Positions 21,831 to 33,556 of a stretch of 64,000 nucleotides of DNA are shown here, in pieces. This DNA comes from Siphonodentalium dalli. Its lineage: Eukaryota; Mollusca; Scaphopoda; Gadilida; Siphonodentaliidae. The stretch covers positions 189,213,122 to 189,277,121 of the forward strand of contig CP136069.1 of assembly GCA_032622095.1 (NCBI GenBank), in the 5' to 3' direction. Numbering within the stretch: position 1 is the first letter of the stretch; each line of letters begins with the position of its first letter. The translations under genes were made by a program, and so were the position numbers. Below the pieces are notes generated by a model that was not told the DNA's origin, ran no database searches, and worked only from the letters and a program-made list of their open reading frames with translations.

Positions 21831-22643
21831 GGTATCATTACTCCGACGGCCGTTTTCCATGCTGTTGGGAAGTAACCAATAGTTAGGCACGCGTTGAATA
21901 GGATGACCAGTCTAGCGAAGAAGGCGGGTGGTGCTTGTCGTAGGATCGAGTAGGTGATGTTGTCGTTGCCTGGTGCTGAGTTGTTTTTTCCTTTCTTTAG
22001 GTTTGATGCAATCTCGTTTTGTGTGATGGGCGCTGCTATGGGAAAGACTTCGTCTTCGTTGTTGATGTTGTCTAGTGGTTTGAAGAGGTCTGGGTTGTCT
22101 TTGATGTGGTTCTCAACGGTTATTTTGAAGTTGTCGTCGTATGATGGGCCTTGGTGGGTGTTGTGAATATTTTGTAGATTGTCTGCGAACGTTTCAGCTT
22201 TTTCGCGGTCTCCTGAAGTCATGATTCCGTCTGCTTTCTTGATGGGTTTTTCTGTATTATTGTTGGTTGTTCCGGTGCCTGTGAGAGTTTTGAAGGTCTT
22301 CCAGAAGTGTTTGGTCATTTTCTTGTCGCCGAGTTCTGTCGTTGCTCGCTGCCAGGATTCTTGCTTTTCTTTTTTCACTGCTGATTTTACCTGCTTGTTC
22401 ATGTTGTTATATAGTTGTCTGTAGTGGGCGTCATTTGGGTTCTTCTGTTGTAGTCTTCGGAGCTTGCGTTTTAGACGGATCATGTTGAGGGTTTCAGGAG
22501 AGACACGCCATGCTGTGATGTTGACTGGCTGTTTTGGGCATGCTATGTCTAGGGCTGAGTCGATGGTCTGCGAGAGATGCTGGCATGTAGTGTTGATGTC
22601 GGTTGTTGATGTGATGGATGTTTTGTCGATGTTGTCTGTGATG
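21825..22643 (-). pseudogene. Duplicated ORF2 fragment (reverse-transcriptase N-terminal part)
   Basis: It is almost identical to 17717-18541, covering the linker between endonuclease and reverse transcriptase and the first RT motifs. Upstream on its strand it joins monomer sequence at 22643 without any retrotransposon 5' part; downstream it joins segment H at about 21827, where TTGTC is shared by both parents. The frame is open for 316 codons from 22732 because monomer and H sequence happen to read through into ORF2. This is a rearrangement product, not a gene. Confidence 0.88.
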
Positions 22644-23066
22644 TACATGTTTACAAAGAGATAATCCACCTTTATACCCCGGTAACTATATAATACATGT
22701 TTACAAAGAGATAATCCATCTTTAAGAACCATATTCCTAAGATCAACGGTGCGAAATAAATCGGGTCACGATTCATTCAGACATTACACTCTTAGAACCA
22801 GAAGTCCTTCAGAGAACCCAAAAAGGTTCTTCACCTTGTCACAATAGGAGCACCTTATTTGGTGCTTCAAAGGACCCCATCATAAGGTTCAACAGAAGAA
22901 CCCCAAGATGGTTCTTACAGGAACCATAATATGAACATGGTTCTTCAGGGAACCTTTATAAGAAACCCAGCTGGTACCGGAGGACACAATCATAAGGGTC
23001 ACACGAGGGTTCTTCTGAGAACCTTTCATATATCAGAACAGGGTTCTCAAGGGAACCATAATCTAC
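22644..23066. repeat. Partial monomers plus segment H, copy 2
   Basis: About one and a half 50-bp monomers (22644-22725) are followed by segment H, cut short at ...GGGAACCATAATCTACCCC. The remainder of H seen in the other copies is absent. Confidence 0.85.
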
Positions 23067-24158
23067 CCCGTTCATGACTCGTTTCTTTGTGTCTTCGTCC
23101 GGACAGGTGATTTTCACTTTCCATGTCGGTTGGTTGTCGTGTGTGTTTTTGAAGCGATGTACCTCTATGTTGCTGCCGATGTCCTGTCGGATCTCGTCGT
23201 CTGTTATTGATGGCGGTACGCCGCACATTACTGCCTGGTGTGTAGTTGGTTGTCGTCTGCTGCCGTTTGTCAATCTAAATGTCACTTCTGCTTCTTTGAA
23301 CTCTTTGATGTTGCTTGCCTTGGTCAGTAGGAAATGCTTTGTCTCTTCGTTTTGTGGGTACAAGAGGAGGGTGCCTGCTTTGGTGGTTGATGTTCTGATC
23401 GGGTGGTTGGTGCCTATTATCCTGTGCATATAGTAGGGACTTTCCTTCATCTCTTTGGTCGGGTTCTCGGCTATGATTATGGCTCGTCGTTGTCGGTTGA
23501 TGGGTGGGTTGTCGTTGGTATTGTTCGGTGGTTGAATCGGTTGTTGAGACTCGACGTTGTTTGTTGTCGTGCGCGCTTTCTTGGCTGGTGTATAGATCGG
23601 GCTGATTATTTCTGGCGTTGGTTCCATTACCTTTCTCTTCTCCCTTCTGTTTCTGTGGTGGATGATGGCAAATTCTTTGTCGGATATGTCGGTCTCAGTA
23701 TGGCGTATGTCATTGTCCATTTCTATGCTGTCTGATTGATTGGCAATAGGCGCCGTTTCGTTGGGTTTTGCGGTCGTTTCTTTGGGCTGATTTTCGGTAG
23801 TCTGTGCTGGTGTACTGTTCGATGGCGTTGGCTCGGCGGCTGGTGTCGTGGTATTATTTTCAACAGTTTTCTTCTTTGCTTTTTTGTTCTTTTTTTTTGT
23901 TGGTTCGTCGTTATTAAGCTTCTGGTTCGTCAGGATTGTTTGTAGCATTTTGGTTTGTTGACTCTGCTCGGTGGCATTCTTTTCGGCGATTTTCGTATTT
24001 CTGGCTAATGTTTCTTTTAGGTCACTGAGCTCCTGTTGCAGTTCCGATAGGCGTTTGTTTAATCTTCGATTCTCTGCTGTAAGGCGACGTACCTTTTCGG
24101 AATCGGCGCCCTGAGAAGGGCACTGCGATTCCGAAAGTGCAGTAGGTTTGTCATCCAT
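23067..24158 (-). pseudogene. Duplicated ORF1 N-terminal part, fused to segment H
   Basis: It repeats 19848-20938 with about 99% identity and begins at the same ATG (24158). Unlike the first copy it has no frameshift near its N-terminus, so the coiled coil and linker are continuous. It stops before the zinc knuckles, where the sequence switches to segment H at about 23067 and adds about 30 unrelated residues before a stop (400 codons in all). Without knuckles it would lack the usual RNA-binding part. Confidence 0.88.
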
Positions 24159-24290
24159 TTGCGTGGAATATAAAAGAAAAATAAGAAATGTTTACTCAAT
24201 TATTTGTCCTGTGTCTTCTTGGAGAGAGAAAATACAGTTCACTTACTTGCGAGGTGGACTGTGTAACCGGATTTCGATTCAGATCTAATA

Positions 24291-25016
24291 TTTTATACCC
24301 CGGTAACTATATAATACATGTTTACAAAGAGATAATCCACCTTTATACCCCAGTAACTATATAATACATGCTTACAAAGAGATACTGCACCTTTATACCC
24401 CGGTAACTATATAATACATGTTTACAAAGAGATAATCCATCTTTATACCCCGGTAACTATATAATACATGTTTACAAAGAGATAATCCACCTTTATACCC
24501 CGGTAACTATATAATACATGTTTACAAAGAGATAATCCATCTTTAAGAACCATATTCCTAAGATCAACGGTGCGAAATAAATCGGGTCACGATTCATTCA
24601 GACATTACACTCTTAGAACCAGAAGTCCTTCAGAGAACCCAAAAAGGTTCTTCACCTTGTCACAATAGGAGCACCTTATTTGGTGCTTCAAAGGACCCCA
24701 TCATAAGGTTCAACAGAAGAACCCCAAGATGGTTCTTACGGGAACCATAATATGAACATGGTTCTTCAGGGAACCTTTATAAGAAACCCAGCTGGTACCG
24801 GAGGACACAATCATAAGGGTCACACGAGGGTTCTTCTGAGAACCTTTCATATATCAGAACAGGGTTCTCAAGGGAACCATAATCTACCCCAACAGAGAAC
24901 TTCAGAGAACCTGTAAGATGGAATAGCGTACGATGATAATATAGCATGTTTGCGCTCTTGCGTATATCGCGACGTTCAGTACACTTTGAGGTGTTTTATA
25001 ATAACTAATAGATTGT
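24291..25016. repeat. 50-bp monomers (5 copies) plus segment H, copy 3
   Basis: Same order and length as at 21068-21830, with a few substitutions and without the extra 26 bp in H. It ends at ...CTAATAGATTGTC, the same point as copy 1, and then unique sequence begins. Confidence 0.85.
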
Positions 25017-25182
25017 CATATTATTGAAGCATTTGGGGAATGATATATACAAGGCAGCTTATACCTACACATTCCATATACAATTCGCTTAATTTTGGTG
25101 TGATTCATATTCTTGAATACACGAAGGTGGTGAATTATAGTCTGCACTTTAACATATATTTGTGTGTATTTTACGATTATCA

Positions 25183-25380
25183 CACGAGGGTTCTTCAGAG
25201 AACTTTTCATATATCGACAGAACAGGGTTCTTAAGGGAACCATAATCTATTCCAACATGGTTCTTTAGAGAACCTTTATAAGAACTCCAGATGGAATAGC
25301 GTACGATGATAATATAGTATGTTTTCGCTCTTGCGTATATCGCGACATGCCGTAAACTTTAATGGTCCGAGTGCAGTGCC
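25183..25380. repeat. Older partial copy of segment H
   Basis: CACACGAGGGTTCTTC through AATAGCGTACGATGATAAT and TTGCGTATATCGCGAC match the 3' half of segment H with more substitutions than the three young copies, so H existed here before the recent duplications. Confidence 0.75.
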
Positions 25381-26392
25381 TGTGGTTTTTACCCTTAGAT
25401 AGCAAGTTTTGGCTCAATCGGTCGAGCTGTTTTCGAGTCTATAAAGGACACACACACACGGAAGTCTCAAAATATATAGTGGATTACTCACCATTTTTGG
25501 TTAGTAGTAGGCATACATTATTTGCTTTAGGCTGCGCGTAAAAGTCGGCATTATATAATGCAGAAAAGTGTGCAGTACACACTACTTTGCATTACTTGAG
25601 AAAATATAATGCATTGCAATGCATTACTATTATACATTACTATTCCCCAACCCTGCGAACAAACACATACTCCTCCTTTCTCTCTGGTTGATGTTTTATT
25701 CATCAGGGCCTGGAACCTACGTCACCGGAAGGGTAACCCTACATCAAAATAACTGTAAATAAAGTTCGACTCGCTACTTCGACATCGTTTTTTAAATAAA
25801 TACAATCGATTTCGATGTAGTATTATAAGCAAAGGAGCTATGCCACCTGCAAATCTCGACAAATACAGAAACCGAAAATCGGAAAGAATTGCTTATAATG
25901 AGAATTTCGCGTTCGCAATTCAAAATCGCGTCCGATTTCCTATTTTCGTGCAGGTGTTAACGCCAACATTTCATGTTCTCCGCGCCCTAAACTCATTTTA
26001 AAACCGTATACATTGAGTTTCGGGATATTATAAATGCTAAAATTTGAATCAATAACAAAAAAATAACTTTCCCGTGGTTTGTTTGTAAATTTCTTAAGAC
26101 ACAATTTTTTTTTATGAAATTTGTCTATTAATGGTAACGCCCACATCGCGTTAACGCTCACATAATATTGGCCTGTTTGCACTCAAAATTGAGTCACCAT
26201 CCGTATAATCCGGTAGATGAACTATTAACGATCGTGTTCACATATACACACTCAGTTAAATGCGTTACCGATACACAAATGGCCGTTATAGAGATGCCAA
26301 TATACTATTTGATAATACTATATATAAAGACGAGCATAAATTCATGGCATAATCATTGTTTTTACGTTCTCGTTGTATATTCGTTAGTTTAA

Positions 26393-26870
26393 TTAAAGGT
26401 ACTCAATCCGATCAGAGGGTCCCCATCTCAACAGATTCCAACAACAACAATCCGATCAGATAGTCCTATAGTACTATTTCTTTGGCGTTGGGGTTAAAAA
26501 ATATTTGATTCGAGTCGAGGAACACATCAAACAAAGCTCAGAGTTATTAGATATTGATTTTTGAAATTTTTTATTTTCTCGAGATGAGTACTAATAATTG
26601 CCATTAACTTCGTAATCTGCTCGAAATGTGTACACCAAAACACTATTCAAACAGACAAGGATGGATAACTCTAAAATCAAGTGGTAATAATAACGCAATT
26701 TTGACTGTGCTCTAGGACAGAAAGAATAGAAATAACGAAACTTCAAATATCGATATCTGATCACCCTGCGCGTTGATTGGTAGGTTCCTCGACTCGAATC
26801 AATTATTTTTTACCCTCAAAGCCAAAGAAATAGTAATACAGGACCCTGTGGTCAGATTGAGTAACTTTAA
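26393..26870. mobile_element. TTAA-type MITE family G, copy 1
   Basis: TTAA at 26393-26396 and 26867-26870; the ends read AGGTACTCAATCCG and its complement (one changed base at the right). Long subterminal inverted repeats (ATTTCTTTGGC...GATTCGAGTCGAGGAAC) make most of the element a fold-back. Sister copies: 36260-36737, 52584-53038, and partial 40008-40263. Confidence 0.85.
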
Positions 26871-27380
26871 AGTTTAAGTGTATGTCCTGTCATTCGTTCT
26901 CTTATTCCATATTCATTGTAGTATTACTTTGTTATTCCATTCTATTTCCGTAGGTTAAATCCATGTTAATTTGTTCATATTTCCAGTTTCGTCTGATAGT
27001 TGTCGTTAAAACATTATCATGCAATAAAGATTTCTTTAATTATATTCTATTACTAACATTCATTGTTTACCCATGTTTATTGATAGTGAATTGAATGTGT
27101 TATTCGGTCCAGGAACCTTCGTTGTCAAACAATCTGGTCACGCATCAATTATATTCGCAATCCAAAACCAAAACATCGGGATATATGTAACGGATAAATA
27201 CATTTTCAAACACCCTGTCCCATCATCAGTCAATAATCATAAAGTATGGTTAGGTACTCAAGACCCAAAAACTAATTGGTCACACATATATTAACTATAG
27301 CAGGTTATATAGTGAATTGTGAACATAATATGGTTCCTGTGGCTGGATATTCATTTAGTTTGGTTATGTTTAACATTATA

Positions 27381-28966
27381 TACTACTTACATTCTGCTAA
27401 GGATCACCCATATATTTTGTAATATTTTATATAATATAGCAATATTGAACATAAATCGTCCTTTTAATAGTTGATTATTATATCTGCCTCTTATTTAATG
27501 GGTGTTGCAAATGTTCAGTGGCGTATATTTGCTAAATGGGGAGATGGAATCAGACTACCCCCATTTTGATGAATTTCAATAATTACAAACAAGCAACTAA
27601 AATGTATTGAATACAATTTTATTCACCAAAAAACAATGTCAGTACTTGGTGTGACCTCCGCGGGCACCCAGAACAGCTTGGCAACGCCTCCGTATCCCAT
27701 GGGCCATGTGGCGGAAGATGTCTTGAGGCAGGTTCCTCCATTCCTCAACCATGCAGTGCTTGGCCCAGCTGTTGTAGGGTTGTCGGTTGGACTGGTCGAG
27801 CTGTTATTGCAGTCTGCAGCCGGTCCCAAGCATGCTCTATGGGATTGAGATCCGGTGATGCCGCTGGCCAGACCATCCGCTCGATTCCTTCCGCCTGAAG
27901 GTATCGGTTTACCAGTATGGCACGGTGTGGTCTGGTGTTGTCGTCCATCATGTGCAGTACGAAATCTTCGCCGACAACACCCGCAAACGACCGCACGATT
28001 GGGTTCAGAATGTCATCCCGGTAACGCTGTGCATTCAGGGTGCCGTTCTGGATGACATACAGGTCAGTGTTGCCGCCAGTAGTCATCCTACCCCACATCA
28101 TAATCGAGCCGCCACCATAGCGGTCATGTTCCCTCACTGTAGCATCCGTGAATCTCTCATTTCGCCTCCAAACCATAACATGTCTGTCGAGGAAATCTAG
28201 ACAGAACCTAGACTCATCTGTGAACAGCACGGTCGACCACTGCTGTATACTGTCCAGTTCACATGTTCTGTGCCCCACTGTACCCGGTGTTGCCTGTGCC
28301 GTGGTCACAAAATAACGCGAACTACGGCTCTCCTGGCACATAAACCAGCAGCGTGAAGTCTATATATCGTGGATGGTCTGCGTCGCAATTCTGATCCCTG
28401 CCGCATTTTGGAGGTTCCGTTGCAGGGATGTTGCGGGTCCGAGTCGCTGTTATCCTCAGATAACGGTCTTGGCGTTCCGTCGTGATCCGCTGACGACCCC
28501 ACCGTGTCTTCTGTCTGCACTACCATGTGTGTTGTACACGTGTGAGTCCACGCCCTGGAGACAACGCTCTGGCTGACACCTAGGTCTGCAGCAACCTGCC
28601 TCTGTTATCTTCCAGATTGGAGCACCCCCACCCCTCTGGCCAATTCTTGCGCGCTTAAATGGCGCCGACGAACCATAGTAAACGTTGGTGAACTCTTACA
28701 ATCGATGCCCAAGTCGATTTGGCAATAGACATGCGTGTAGAACACTGATTTGTACACGGACGGATTTTGAACCAAATCACGAAAAACATGGTGACCCACT
28801 TCTTTGCTGAACAGATCTCACCACGGTCAATTACACACCGGCGCAACAATAATACTGAACAATTGATTACTCATCTCCATTACAGTAAGAACGGAAGGTG
28901 GGAATTGCATATTAGTATATAAACATGACCATTATATGGGTGATCCTTAGCAAAATGTGAGTAGTA
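27381..28966 (-). mobile_element. Tc1/mariner-type transposon, inactive
   Basis: About 34-bp inverted ends (TACTACTTACATTCTGCTAA and, at the right, TACTACTCACATTTTGCTAA in complement) are flanked by TA on both sides. The 1586-bp length and single internal transposase frame on the - strand are standard for the group. Confidence 0.92.
27639..28676 (-). pseudogene. Tc1-like transposase, broken
   Basis: From the ATG at 28676 the translation gives the N-terminal DNA-binding part (QVAADLGVSQSVVSRAW) after an in-frame TAA, then in other frames RWGRQRITTERQDRYL. The catalytic half is open from 28341: VLFTDESRF with the first Asp, a MDDNTRPHRA-type block with the second, and SPDLNPIEHAWD with the Glu, in DD34E spacing. 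A frameshift near 27750 separates the last 35 residues, which end in the family's ARGGHTKY just before the TGA at 27639. Total span is 346 codons, normal for the family. At least one stop and about three frameshifts make it inactive. Confidence 0.92.
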
Positions 28967-29188
28967 TATATTTTACAAAATTTTATATAAACTGGATGGT
29001 CCGTTTATTGAATACTTTTGCAGACAAAAATGATACATACAAGGAAAAAAACCATCTTAAAGTTGAATAGAAGAAAAAAAATACAACAAAAAGAGACATG
29101 TTGTGTCGTCTAAGAGAAGAGAACAACTATTCTCGCCAACGACCAAGCGTCGGAGAATATGTATAAGACGAATGTGAGTCCAGTGTGA

Positions 29189-29660
29189 TCGAGATTTATA
29201 TATAACCCTCCAGAAAAACTCAGAACTCCTCGAACCCCAAGATCAGACAGGAAGAGGGTTAAATGGTCTCCAACATCGACTAAAAAGAAGACTCTCGTCC
29301 GGTTGTTCCCTGTTGAGAGTGATCCGGAGAACGAAATGATTAGTCTTATCCCAACCGTGTTGAAAGAACTAAGTCGGTGTGATCTTCAAGATGTGCCGCT
29401 GGAATTTTTCAAGCTTGTGGCAAATGGAAAATTTTCCATTGGATGGCATAGCGTTCCATCTATGGATAGATGTAGTGCGGTGGTATCAGAGTGCTAATAC
29501 ATCGGCTATGAGATACCCAGACACAGCGAAAAAATTATGGAAGTTAGAATACAATCTATTTGGAGGAAAATTTATCCGTTTCATGGGAGGATTAAAAAAT
29601 GAAACGTCAGTCGTTTTTGGCGATACAGCCAATGGACATTACAATCCACATGACTGTTAA
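29189..29660 (+). pseudogene. Unrecognised ORF remnant with one frameshift
   Basis: An open frame with a basic N-terminal stretch (TPRSDRKRVKWSP) runs to about 29435, where a run of T shifts it into the frame that continues (FPLDGIAFHLWIDVVRWY, then LFGGKFIRFMGG) to a stop at 29660. The steady composition across the shift, with aromatic and hydrophobic residues spaced as in a folded protein, suggests one former gene of about 155 codons or one exon of it. I do not recognise the family. It lies inside the inverted-repeat unit 25704-30079, so it may be that element's own gene. Confidence 0.45.
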
Positions 29661-29763
29661 GGCATACACTACTCACTAGTCCTAAAACTAATTGTGATAT
29701 TCGGCAAGTGAAAGAAAGAATTCAGCCAAATTGCCGATTTTGGAATCAAATGTTGATTATATG

Positions 29764-29826
29764 TAGGCGTTACCATTTATGTCACAATTCCCGTTTTAAA
29801 AGCCAATGTAGGCGTTACCATTTCAA
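29764..29826. repeat. Short direct repeat GTAGGCGTTACCATTT
   Basis: The 16-mer occurs twice about 44 bp apart, and its core GGCGTTACC is mirrored near the other end of the 25704-30079 unit. Confidence 0.6.
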
Positions 29827-30129
29827 AACTCTGAAACATGCCTCGAAAATTGGTGACGGAAACCACCTGAACGCGATAATCTTTACAACCGTTACATATA
29901 TATCTCGGTATAGATGACTGTGAGCTAGCGAACAATGTTTTACAGCTCATAAGCAATGATTTTTTTAGTGGTTTATGTACATAGTTTGCAAAAACGATAA
30001 ATACTAACTTCGAGTCGCACCGAGCAGCCGCCATTTTTCGGTGAAAAACTTTGATTTATGACGTAGGTTCCAGGCCCTGTTCATGTCAATCACTCAATTC
30101 GGCTCCATGGCACATGTAACAACTGCATT

Positions 30130-30296
30130 GTTGTTTGGTCATGAACCCTTCAGCATCCAAGAGAACCCTGGTTACACACCGACGAACCCCATCGATTACA
30201 GAGAACGTTTTCTGACACCGAGGAACCTATGGGTTCTTACAGAGAACCCCTGAGTTCTTCAAAGAACCCTTATTTCTTAGAGTGTATCCTCTATAT
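30130..30296. repeat. GGTTCT/AGAACC-rich repeat related to segment H
   Basis: Repeated AGAACC, GGTTCT and GAACCC end in TTCTTAGAGTGTA, the reverse complement of the TACACTCTTAGAA found in segment H at 21386. It appears to be the opposite end of an element of that family. Confidence 0.6.
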
Positions 30297-30389
30297 ATAA
30301 GGTGAGCCGGGCGTATATATCGACAGCTGTTTAAGTGTGGCAGATAGGTAACGTGAGAACCTATATTCTGCGCATTTCCCCACGAACGA

Positions 30390-31513
30390 ATATGAATCAT
30401 TCTGACATTCTTCGTTTGTATTATCTATTCGTATGTCTGTCGTTTGCTTATGTTCACCCTCCAGATGACATATAGACCATTCCAATGTATAATAAACCCT
30501 GGAGCTTAAACTAGAGATGGTGACTCGGTTCTGGGGGGGGGGGGACTGGTGAAAGATTGGATTAAGTTCTGAATATTTTTTGTCACCACCAAACTTTATC
30601 TTGTTTGTCTCAGGCATCGAAGATCGCTTAAGGTGCATGTTTTGTCAAATAATTTGACCGTTGATTGTTCTTTCATGTGACGTTGTGGTGGGCCCTCATT
30701 CGACATGTTTTCTGATGAGATATTCAGTCAGAGTTCCCTTATCGGTCTGTTGGTGAAATTCCGTATGGAAAAGGTTTCTCGCCAAATGGGATGATAACCA
30801 ATAACAGAGGATCGTCGTAATTAGCTGTCATTGATTATAATGAACCGAGATGTGACGTGTTTGACGTCGTTATTAGGAGCGTAATTTGAATCAACGCACG
30901 CTTTCTGGGCGCAGGTCCACGAAGTTCACGAACTGTCATTTATTACTCGTCTGTTCCTAGAATTACAGTATTCCTGCTACCTTACTCGTATTCATGCTAT
31001 ACCATTATTTACAAATACGTATATGACCCAAGTGTGGCATAGGCATTCCGTTGACGTCACACGATGAAAATTATGGGAGGTCGTTTTCAATTTATTAAAT
31101 AATTGGATTTAAGTACAGCGCAATTAATTCAACATTATGTGGACATCAATTGCACTTTAAAGCGAAATTAAAAACACTTTAATTTCATTTGCGCTTAAGC
31201 GCGATTGAATTGCGCTTAAGCGCAATTATTCATAAACAAAAGCCCCTTAATTATTATAGAATATATAGTCTGTTTTTAGAAAACATAAAACAACCAGCCC
31301 AACCTGATTATGAACCTCATTTTATCTTCGATGGGCGAAAGCTTGTTTTGGCTATTGCGCTTAAGTGCTTAAAGACATATTATGTACTTTTTCGGATGCG
31401 TAAAACTGATAAGTTAGTATTCAGGCACTATGCCAACTGGAGGAATGTAACATTCTACTAACATCACCGAAAATCTGAAGCAAAACGACCATACCACTCC
31501 ATAGAAAACATCG
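30390..31513. repeat. Dispersed repeat J, copy 2, split by an insertion
   Basis: 30390-30520 matches about 1270-1420 and 31363-31513 matches about 1405-1560. The 850 bp between, absent from copy 1, includes a poly-G tract (30534-30543) and the first GCGCTTAAGCGC motifs. Confidence 0.6.
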
Positions 31514-33556
31514 TATGAACTACACTCAATTGTAAATATTTACAACTCGATTCGGGACGCATCTATCTGCGATAAACTGACGATTTCGTCATTGAGAGTC
31601 ACTACATTTATGGGAGGCCAAATTCACATTTAATAATTAATTGCGCTTAAGCGCAGTCAATTGCGCTGAAGCGCAATTCATGGTTATATGTAACTAAACA
31701 CCCCTGGTGAATAAATATAGGTTTATCCATAACTTAACCTAACTCCTATTGACATATCACCTCTTGTTTTCATTGATTTGGATGGTTAGGGAGCTAGCCC
31801 AACTTCTTTATCAAAATGGCTCACTCGCAATAGTATCACCTTCTGTTTTAGTTGGAGCGACTCGTGATAGCATTATATTATCTTCGGTATATATTAGTTG
31901 GGGCTACTCGCAACTTGAATAGCATTACTTTCTGTATATTATTCGAGGCGACTTTGATTTTCTTCAATTTTCGAGTATACAGGCACACCATATGTATATA
32001 TGATTAGAATAATAGTTAATTATTCCCCGCCCCGCGACTGCACTTCGTTCCCGCATCGAATAAGACATCCGGAAATTATAATATTTCATAGCTACCGGAA
32101 CTGACCTTTCAACTTCGCGCCAATTTGAAATTGACATTTTTTGACAGATCTTGGTTTACCCACCCTCCCTCCCTTTTAACTTAATTATCACATTTATTTT
32201 CTATCTGGGCGGTATACTTCAATACTCAGATTTTGACCTGTGTATTTGAGATATGTTATTTGAAGTGATAATAGCGAATGTGATTTCCTTAGTGTTTGAC
32301 AAATTAACCGAACTGATATATGTGATTGTGTAATGATATTCATTTATATTTGTATATGTCGGGGAAAATGATATGATTGTTGTCGAACTGAGTCAGTCTG
32401 AGTGAATGATGTGTGCTGAAGATGATGGATGCATGTGTAATGTTCACTTTGTAACAATGATGAGCTTGGCTCATTCGTGCCCTAATAAATTATGTAATCA
32501 ATGTTACACTTCGTTCTAATCTGAATCCCTTAGTACACTGGCATTGGAATAACAGCATTATCTCACGATAGCTCACCATTGTTTTACAAGCTACATTATT
32601 TACAGTCGAGCAAGGGGAGTAAATGGGGAAGCAAGCCCTCGGTGACACCACATTCACACTATATGACCATGGACATACTATAGATTTGTGCAAGAGATGC
32701 TGATTTAATTTAAAAAAACTAGAGCTCGAGGACGCGGAGACACCAAAGCTCCAGGAATGAGACACCAATTTTTTGGGACAGGGATGCTGATAATATGAAT
32801 ATATGTTTTTTCCCTGATTTAAGTCAATAAGTAAACCATATAAGGTAAGCAAGCCCTCACGCAGTGACATCATATGCATGCTATAGTATATGACCATAGT
32901 AATGGCCCAAATCTGTGCAAAAATACATTAAAAAACATCATATACAAAATTACTAGAGTTCCGGGAAGGAGACATCAATTCTTTGGAATGCTGATAATAT
33001 GTAATTAGGGATTATCATTTTTGAACACATATATACTCTCAGTAGACTGTTGAGTACTCAGGCTAATTCAAACAGGTTAAAATTAGCCCAATATGCTCCT
33101 CTTGTATTGATACACCAGGTCATGCCAATAGTTTATGGGTAGGTTAGATAGTAGTCACAATTACGCTTAAGCTCAATTAATTGCGCTTAAGCGCAATTCA
33201 TTACGCTTAAGCGCAACTCATTACGCTTAAGCGCAATTAATTGCGCTTAAGCTCAATTAAGCGCAATTAATAACGCTTAAGCGTAAATGCCCTATTTGTT
33301 CTTAAGCACACTGCAGTATGTGGTATTTGCGCTTAGGCAATTCATTATTAAATGTGAATTTGGCCTCCCATATACATTAAATTGATATATAAGAATGGCT
33401 GTGTGTGTTGTCAATTTTGATATAAATTTGTAAAAATTACTATTTTGAACAAGATTATTCTCTATTTCTATTCGATCACCCTGCTGGAGTGTTTCACTGT
33501 GACATCACTTTAAGTCCAATTATTAACAAATGTGAAAAACGGCCTCCCATATATAT
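31069..33556. repeat. Nested inverted repeats with GGGAGGCC ends and GCGCTTAAGCGC palindromes
   Basis: An outer pair (ATGGGAGGTCGTTTTC near 31071; complement near 33553) encloses an inner pair (ATGGGAGGCCAAATTCACAT at about 31612 and complement ending near 33380). Both carry GCGCTTAAGCGC palindromes just inside. The 31.7-33.1 kb interior is otherwise AT-rich without a recognised gene. Confidence 0.6.
33166..33290. repeat. Cluster of GCGCTTAAGCGC palindromes
   Basis: At least six copies of ACGCTTAAGCGC, GCGCTTAAGCGC or GCGCTTAAGCTC spaced about 18-24 bp and linked by AATTAATT or AATTCATT. The motif is its own reverse complement. More copies are at 31193, 31212 and 31650-31675. Confidence 0.9.

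Larger units (their letters stand above)
25704..30079. mobile_element. ~4.4-kb unit with 21-bp inverted ends and 5-bp direct repeats
   Basis: CAGGGCCTGGAACCTACGTC at 25704 is matched perfectly in reverse complement ending at 30079, with TTCAT immediately outside both ends (25699-25703 and 30080-30084). A CAGGG terminus with a 5-8-bp target duplication is usual for hAT-type elements, some of which (hAT5) make 5-bp duplications. Subterminal GGTAACGCC near 26135 is mirrored by GGCGTTACC near 29768 and 29812. Inside are a TTAA-type MITE, a Tc1-like transposon and an ORF remnant (29189-29660). No hAT transposase is recognised. Confidence 0.6.

Noticed and set aside
27073-27294. 73-codon + frame left of the Tc1-like transposon
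   Set aside because: No motif, no splice context; it lies in the AT-rich interior of the inverted-repeat unit and could be chance.
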